A stretch of DNA of 64,000 nucleotides, taken from Zanthoxylum bungeanum (Eukaryota > Streptophyta > Magnoliopsida > Sapindales > Rutaceae). Positions 57,179 to 64,000 of the stretch are shown here, piece by piece (position 1 is the first letter of the stretch; each line of letters begins with the position of its first letter). Location of the stretch: the NCBI GenBank assembly GCA_019454045.1, contig SKCR01051210.1:1-64000 (forward strand), in the 5' to 3' direction. The translations under genes were made by a program, and so were the position numbers. The notes beneath the pieces were generated by a model. That model saw nothing but the letters and a program-made list of their open reading frames with translations. It searched no databases and was not told where the DNA came from.

Positions 57179-58270
57179 TACCGTTTGCGACTTATAGTCA
57201 TTTTTCTCGGTTAGGATACTTGCAGTAGTGATCCCAGTCACTTCAAGTTCTCATTCTCCATAGTTTAAGACATCATCCTTAGTTCTCTAAGATACTATGC
57301 ATGTTCTTAATATCAATCCAGTGACTATCACTAGGATTTGCCTGTTTGTGAATCCATATGCTCAAAGCGTATGAGACACCAGGTAACGTACATTTTTCAA
57401 TGTACGAGTTCTCGGAGGTTTTAACAACTTTGAATCTATCCCAGTAGATCTTTATTCCTAGAATAAAAGTTGTTTCTCCTAAGAATTCTACGGGGAATTT
57501 TCTCGAAAGCTAAGCTTTCACCGATTATTTTATGGGAATATCATTCCAAGAAATGACATGTCATCATTATTTATAGGACATTATTGTCAGTGAGCTCCCA
57601 CTAACCCTCTTATATACACAAGAATTATATTTGTTTGGAATTAAATCATGAACTATTATGATTACATCAAAACGAAAATTCCAAGAACCTAATGCTTATT
57701 TCAATCCAAACGTGGATCGAATAACCTGCAAACCTTGTTTGCTAGTTTTGGGTACTACAAAACCAGCAGGATGTTGAAAACATCCTCCAAAAGGTTTCCT
57801 TTTCAGGAAAGCGATTTTCCCGTTAAGCTGACATATTTCACAAATGAAACTTGCAGCATCAACAAGCATTATCCAAATGGATTTAACGTGGCAATATGTA
57901 AAAGATTTCGTCGTAATCAACACAAAGTTGATAACGATACCTTTCCCCTACAAGCCTAGCTTAGTACATTGGTATGTTGGCATCCATGTATGTCTTTCTT
58001 GAAGACTTATATTGTACCATTAGGCACAATGCCTTGCAGTACATCAACTAGTATCCAAACTTGGTTGTAGTACATCAACTAGTATCCAAACTTGGTTGAT
58101 ATACATGGAATCCATTTCGGACTCATGGCACTTTGCCATGATAGGGAGTCGATACCTTGTATCACTTCCTCATGCGTAGTCAGTTGGTATTCCCCAAAAG
58201 ATTGACATCTTTATGAGGTGAGATCAGAAACCTATACCCCAGGTTGTTTTCTGACCCTCTCCAAACTACG
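57179..58270 (-). pseudogene. Reverse transcriptase region remnant (outer)
   Basis: Minus-strand text related to 53740-54690 of the inner copy, including a PAGFVVPK fragment and IRSTFGLK (57696-57770) and a damaged RT start near 58020-58140. A 57-bp-scale direct duplication (tagtacatcaactagtatccaaacttgg) lies at about 58040-58100. Confidence 0.75.
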
Positions 58271-58699
58271 TGGTTCTTGTGTATTCGAAGATTAATGGTA
58301 TAGTTTCATCCTTGATGAACTATTTGTGTTCCATTAGGAATCGGTTCCTTGAATAGTATCACTCTGATTTTCATCGAGTTTTACTATCCTCCCACTTACC
58401 ACTACATGTCGGTATTCCTCTTAGGAAAACCGCATGGCGAACAACAATAATATTGTTCTCTTGTGAGATGTATAAGTACTATACTTTGGTATCCCTAGGA
58501 TAACCTACAATTGGCACTTATCCAATTTGGTTTTTAGTTTGGTATCATCCAAACATATGCCTAGCATACCCAAATTTTCAGGAATGTGAAACTCGGTTTC
58601 TTTCCTGTTCATATTTAATATGAAGTCTGTCAAACAGATTTTTATGGAACCTTATTCAAAATAAGTTATGCACTGTTTATGCTTATCCGTTGAAGGAAA

Positions 58700-59240
58700 T
58701 GGTAGCTCAGAGCGACTCATGATTAACCTTATCATGTCTAACAAAATTCAGTTACTCTGTTCGGACACACCGTCAAATTGACGTGTTTCGGGAGGAGTCC
58801 TCATTGAAAGAATACTATACTCTTTCAAGTATATGAGAAACTTATTGCTTAAGTATTTTCCATTACGGTCTTACCGTGACGATTTAATACTTTAGCCGAT
58901 CTGTTTGTCTATTTCGTGTCGAAATTGTAAAAGTTTCCGATTTGTGTTTCAAAAGAAACACTTAACCATAACGCGATGCCACATCCGTAAAGGTCACAAA
59001 ATATTCATATCCACCTCTAGCCTAGCTAGACATGGGCCCACTTGCTTCACTATGAACTAGGGTTAACAGATCGGTGGCATTTGTACTTTTACCAAGTAAA
59101 TAGTGTTTTAGGCACTTTGCCCAATAAATTAGATTCGTAGACTTTATTTGAATAGAATCAAATCAGTCCGAGTACCCACTCTTCAAAAGTGTGGATATAC
59201 GAGTCTTGTTTCATTGTGTCCCAGACAACAATGCCATAAT
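58700..59240 (-). pseudogene. Integrase remnant (outer)
   Basis: The complement matches inner 52670-53200: the ATDLLA..GPMS and GGYEYF segments (59060-58985), then the third block with the same altered residues as the inner copy (near 58770). Not translatable as one frame. Confidence 0.78.
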
Positions 59241-59689
59241 ATGTTTCTTCTGATCAAATCAGTTTGAGCTATTTGTTTGTCACGATATATGTTCGAGATT
59301 TATTTATATTCAAAATATAAATACTGTTATTCACATCTAATGTGTTTATCTCAATATCATCTTTATAAAATAAAACACTTTAGTGTTCTGGAATATAAAG
59401 GTAAATCCGCAACGGATTAAACACTGATATAAAGATAATATTCCTAGTCAAACTAGTTACATTATAACAGTTTCCTAATTTAGTACACACCCAAAGGGTA
59501 GTTCCTAAACTTAGGTATCTACGGTCAAAACAGCTACTTTCGTCCTGTTTCCAATTCGCAGATTAATCTCAACTGAAGTCAGTATCCTGCTTAGAGTAGA
59601 TGCTACACACCAGTACATATTTATGTACCACACTAAGTATTTAAAATCCAATTTCAATAGTAGTAGTGAACATAATTTTGACAAACATA

Positions 59690-60010
59690 TTTGAAGTCAA
59701 AGCCTTGCTCTTCTTTCAATTCCTTCATGTCTGCTTTGTCTAAACGGCAGTCACGCTTCTGCGATCCGTTTGCCACAATTAAGCAGACATTTTGGGATAT
59801 GTCCTTTGTCTTCCCAGAAGACTATAATGATTTTTCCTTTGCCCTTTTCAACATTCCAGAAGCTTTTGCCAAGCCTTGGTCTACTAGAATATCGAAGTAA
59901 GGTGCGTCTTGCGCTACTTGCCTAATTGCAAAGTTTGACTTTATCTCCTTGAGAATAGTCCTTAACTTTCCAAGAGTTATTTATTGCAATTTAATACTTC
60001 TAAAATCTAA
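59690..60010 (-). pseudogene. gag remnant with broken zinc knuckle (outer)
   Basis: The complement carries the same CLNCGK followed by the same frameshift into KRD(C)-type text as the inner copy (near 59735-59790). Confidence 0.72.
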
Positions 60011-62640
60011 GTATAGATTTATGAAGATCCTTCAATTTCAATATCATACTTTAAGGATCTAACCCTTAGTTCTGATTAAGAAATTAAAGAGTCTACTGCG
60101 ACAAGCTTAATGGATTAAGCACTAAAGTTATCATCACATTAATCTTCCAAAGATTATGCTCTACTATTGGCTTAACTCCGGGCTTAGGCCTAATATGTTA
60201 TTTTATCAAATAAAATAACTTATTAGTTTCCAGGACCATCCTGAGATTATTCCCAATTTGAAAATTAAACCATTTAAATACATTTTCGTTAGGATTATGT
60301 TTTAAATGTCAATCTTTCAATAAATTATCTTGATTCTAATAGTCCAACTATTTAATCAACGATTTAGGTACTATTTATTATAATGATCACTATAGTCCAA
60401 CTATATAATCAACTATAATTTTAATAGATAAATTCAATTATATTGATTACTATAATCCAATTATAAAATCAACTATAAATGAATAGTTTGAATACAGTCC
60501 AACTGTTAATTAAAACAACGATTTAAATATTAGTCCAACTAACATTTAATATTTATGACGAATGATATTTGATTTGAGTGCGTATGGCAAGTAATTAAAC
60601 GAATATTGCAAATTTAATTCTTGCCTCCCACTATTTTTCGGCGAGCCTCTAACCCTCTGTCGAGTACTCGGGAAACCGTGTTTCCTAGTGGGCTAGGATC
60701 CCGTTAAATATCACAAAATCTTGAATTTGGCCAACAAATTGTATGATAATTAACTAGGTAGATCTCTAAGATCAATTGGATCCAATCCAATTCCTAGATC
60801 TAGTAGGTGGACATCCAAGTCCGAAACATATATCTTATATATGCCAATATATCCAATATATTACCTAACCTTTTTCCTCTGAATCAACTAAGCCTTGGCT
60901 TTGGCACAACAAACTTAGTGATCCCAGTTAAGCGGAACCCATTGACCATGGAAAGCTTCGTAATCAATGTCGATGGACAAGAAATGGTCTTGACTTTGGC
61001 CAAAAAACCACAACTTGGACAAGACACCAATATGGAACAAAGCCTTCGTGATTCAAACACATCCTCGACGGACAAAGGTCTTGACTTTGGCCAACAAACC
61101 AATGTTAATCTCGGATCTTGAGTAAGAATCACTCAATGGAAGGAAAAACGCTTAATATTTTGTGAGGGTTTTTCGCGTGCAAATTGGCAATCAATTTATT
61201 TTCTTTGTTAAGGTCTCATCATCATACACCCTTAAACATGCATTCTAAACACATAATAAAGCGCATATGAATAAACAATAATGATATGCGGATGGATACT
61301 TTACACATTGATCCTAGATTAAATATCTTCATTTCCTCTCTCGAATTAGCACAAGTATTTGATTCTACCCGTTACACTACACTTCTAAAGAAACCTCATT
61401 TACATTGAGGGGAATAGGTGATAGGAGAATACAAAGAGTAAGGAGGAAATAAGGCTAGACACGCAGGTCCAATTAATAAATTCCAAATTTATTACAACAA
61501 TTTCTAAAATTGCCCCACCCATCTAATATCCATCTGATATACATTATTCATACATCGCAACCATGTATTCACACAAGCATGTTATCAATCAATCTAATCA
61601 AACTAATTAATCTGATAATTATTGACCATCCAATGTTCAAACAATGATTTGATTTTGCGCGAGTCAAACTCGTTTTGCGAATAAGTACTCAAAGTACGAA
61701 TTCTCGAATTAAATTAAACTACATAATTAAATCCAATTCAATTTGTATTTAATACTAATTCACTTATTTAATTCCAAATTAAATACTACACTTTATTAAT
61801 AAACATTTACGACTTAAATTCCAAATTTAATCGTTACGGGTCTCAAAGCCTGATTAACGTCCAACGTCAATTTAATTAAAGTCCAATGGGCTTTCAATTA
61901 ATTTCTTAAGGCGTGGATTTTTGGTCAACTCGGGTCAAACCCAATAACCAAAGCCCAATCTGGGAATAACCCCATAAGCTTAGAAATCAATTTAGGCCCA
62001 TTAAGCCCAATTAAACTTTAAAGGTCCATTAGTTGCATTTGGACTTAACGGAAGTGGTTTTGGGCCCAATTGGATCCAACCAATTTGCCTAAACCTAACT
62101 TGGTACAACCAAGCCCAATAAGCCCAATAACAACTTTCAAGCCCAATTTCTAAAATTGGCCCAACATAATTAAATTACAAAATCCAATTTCATAATTCAA
62201 TTATTCAAAAGTGTATTACATAATTAATCAACTATATTAACATTTCAAAAACATCAATTAGCCTAATTAATCATGTTCATTTTCATTATCACATGTCCAA
62301 CATATTTAATCAAAATCAAACCCAAATCATGCTTATAATGTCTCGGCCATAGAGGGAATTTTATGTCCAATCCAAATCAACATTAAATCCACATTCCCGA
62401 TTGATTTCCAACACATCTAATGATCAAAAATCAAAAATTCCAAGACATTGGGGCTAGTGTTCAGTTCGGCCAAGCCAAAGATTTTGGGCAATTTGTTCCA
62501 AACAATATTTTGTCAAATTGATCTAATCAATCCTCAATTAAAACACATTTAAGCATACTCATTCATCCAATTTCATAAATCATGCTCAAACACATTTTAC
62601 CCAAATTTTAAGCTCTAATCAAATTTCATGCTTTTTAATC
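60011..62640 (-). other. Leader of the outer element
   Basis: It aligns with 49255-51955 in reverse. It contains the antisense frame of the next entry and the gcccaataagcccaat-type repeats (61980-62170). Confidence 0.8.
60807..61121 (+). CDS. Antisense frame in the leader, copy 2 (104 residues)
   Basis: This is the longer, uninterrupted version of the frame at 50792-51073, again antisense to its element. It keeps TMESFVINVDGQE, QDTNMEQS and TDKGLDFGQQTN. An 82-codon frame (60884-61132) is open on the opposite strand, which weakens the coding case. Function unknown. Confidence 0.3.
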   Translation: MDIQVRNIYLIYANISNILPNLFPLNQLSLGFGTTNLVIPVKRNPLTMESFVINVDGQEMVLTLAKKPQLGQDTNMEQSLRDSNTSSTDKGLDFGQQTNVNLGS

Positions 62641-62652
62641 GCTCTGATACCA
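62641..62652 (-). other. Primer binding site of the outer element
   Basis: The plus-strand bases gctctgatacca are the perfect complement of the tRNA-iMet site tggtatcagagc, one base from the LTR. Confidence 0.92.
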
Positions 62653-62653
62653 A

Positions 62654-64000
62654 TGTTGGAGTTCTACGGCCCCGAGGATTGAATCAATAGCATAAAACAC
62701 ATGTGCGAATACAATAAGGGATTTGCGGAATACTCACATCGATCGGTTGAGCAACGCGGCAATGAACAAAAATCTTTTTATGCCCATTGAGGAGTCACGG
62801 CAGTTCACTGCAGTGGTGTCCTCCATTTTCAGTTTTGGATCAACTTCGTCAAGCTCCAAGCTTCGTCAAATCATTCCATGCACACAGGTGGGTTTCCCTA
62901 TCACCTACGGATAACTCCGGAGTGTGCTAGCACTTTGATTTTGTAACAAAATCACTCATCTACTGCCCCTATAGCTCACGACAGTGAGCAGCTTTAGAAG
63001 GAAGAAAATTCAGCCTCTTGGGCGTGAATGAGAGGGAGAGAAAGAGAAAGAGTGAGTTGGTTCAAGTCTTAGGTCAATTGTGTATCTAATACACATATTT
63101 GATTTTCAAAAAATCGAATAAATCTATATTAAATTTGCTTTCAAAAAGCTATCAACCAACTTTGAGTGTTTCACACTCATTCACCAACCAAACAACTTAC
63201 ATCATTCAAAGTGACTAGTTGTCACATCAATCAATCAAATTGTCACATCACTCAAAGTGACATGTGAATTGACGCTTGATTTGACTTGCGTGTCGCACTC
63301 AAATTCGAAATGCGAATGCGCTCGCAAACACTCTTGGGCTCGGGTTCGCTAATTCCAAATTAATGAATTTTCCGTTGCGTCGTAATTAAATCTAATTTAA
63401 TTAAATAGTCATACCTAGCATAATTACTATTCACGTCGCTAACGAATTAATTCTAAATTAACTCGTTCGCCCGAATTAAAATCTAATTTTAATTCCGCGT
63501 CGAAATCCAATTTCGTATAATATATCGAATATATTATTTATCGATTAATTCCAAATTAATCGTTATCTCTCTTTAAATGATATTTTATCCCAGATAAAAT
63601 ATCTCCATAATTAATCCCATATTAATTTTCTCTCTCATCTTATTAATCCCAGATTAATTAAAGTGCGAGTCATACGTCATCGGTGAATCTTCGGGAAGCG
63701 ACCCATGAGATCCCCGGATATGTTGGTAGTAAATTCGATCGTCGGACTATCCGAATACGTACGTACCTAGTACTACATTTTACCGATTTACAAGACAAGG
63801 TTGGTCTTTAGCAAAGTGCCATGCCTACCCAATTCTCCAGAAATATCCTTACATGAATATAAGATCTGTATCAGGCGTAGTATACGTAGTATTGTGTATT
63901 TTGATCCAGTATCGGATGATCACATGCGAGGCCTGAGGCTGGTGCAGTGTCTGCCCCGTACGAAGCATATATCGGATGACAAGAAACTAGTCTCTTTATA
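62654..64000 (-). repeat. 5' LTR of the outer element (cut by the window end)
   Basis: It starts TGTTGGAGTTCTACGG and follows 44707-46040 closely. About 700 bp should lie beyond the window. Confidence 0.93.

Larger units (their letters stand above)
44707..64000 (-). mobile_element. Outer copia element (TGTTGG family), runs off the window
   Basis: Minus-strand element: 3' LTR 44707-46749, polypurine complement 46750-46765, 3' end of pol 46766-47154, inner element inserted 47155-57173, then RT, integrase, gag and leader remnants (57174-62640), primer site 62641-62652 and the first 1347 bp of the 5' LTR (62654-64000). It sits inside the SIRE RT gene. The five bases before it are ttttc (44702-44706) and should recur beyond the far end. 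Coding remnants carry the same lesions as the inner copy. Confidence 0.93.

Overview
The window reads as nuclear DNA of a flowering plant, most likely a eudicot. It is AT-rich and gene-poor, and almost everything recognisable is an LTR retrotransposon of a plant-specific lineage: Tork-, SIRE- and other Ty1/copia types, a Reina-like chromovirus, a Tat/Ogre-type Ty3/gypsy and an Athila-like LTR. It also holds a TRIM-derived module and a CACTA-like fragment. No bacterial signals, rRNA, tRNA or CRISPR were seen. The species cannot be named from the sequence alone.

Layout. 1-3560: a decayed copia element (copia-A) with leader, gag, protease and integrase in one frame full of nonsense codons, followed by a CACTA-like fragment (3553-4045). 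4046-8932: gene-free AT-rich DNA except for one candidate small spliced gene (TATA 6104-6112, exons around 6206-6233 and 6402-6520, 48 codons). 8933-10335: Athila-like PPT and LTR. 11285-17669: a Tork-type copia element with a TRIM-derived block between its truncated 5' LTR and its primer binding site. 19238-24352: a Reina-like chromovirus bounded by the 5-bp target site duplication cgtag. 24550-36070: a minus-strand Tat/Ogre-type element bounded by atagg, with 2.7-kb LTRs about 99% alike, two tandem-repeat arrays in its 3' untranslated part and a truncated pol. 36071-36590: a short unique stretch with a possible pseudo-exon.

From about 36590 to the right edge lies a nested stack. A SIRE-type copia element (LTR, PBS 37623, gag, integrase, RT) is interrupted at 39347 by a truncated minus-strand element and at 44707 by a minus-strand copia element (outer) that runs past the window end. 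The outer element is interrupted by a plus-strand copy of the same family (inner, 47155-57173) with a matching tatag duplication. Outer and inner share the same coding lesions, so they appear to belong to a non-autonomous family moved by enzymes supplied in trans. Their opposite orientation forms a foldback with arms of several kilobases.

How the parts work together: no element keeps a full intact coding set. The best-preserved reading frame is the Tat RNase H/integrase segment (766 codons). The points most worth checking are the TRIM/Tork composite, the helically phased TCGCGA motif arrays in two unrelated LTR-type regions, the dead-but-amplified copia family with conserved antisense frames, the dimeric repeat array of the Tat element, and the candidate small peptide gene.
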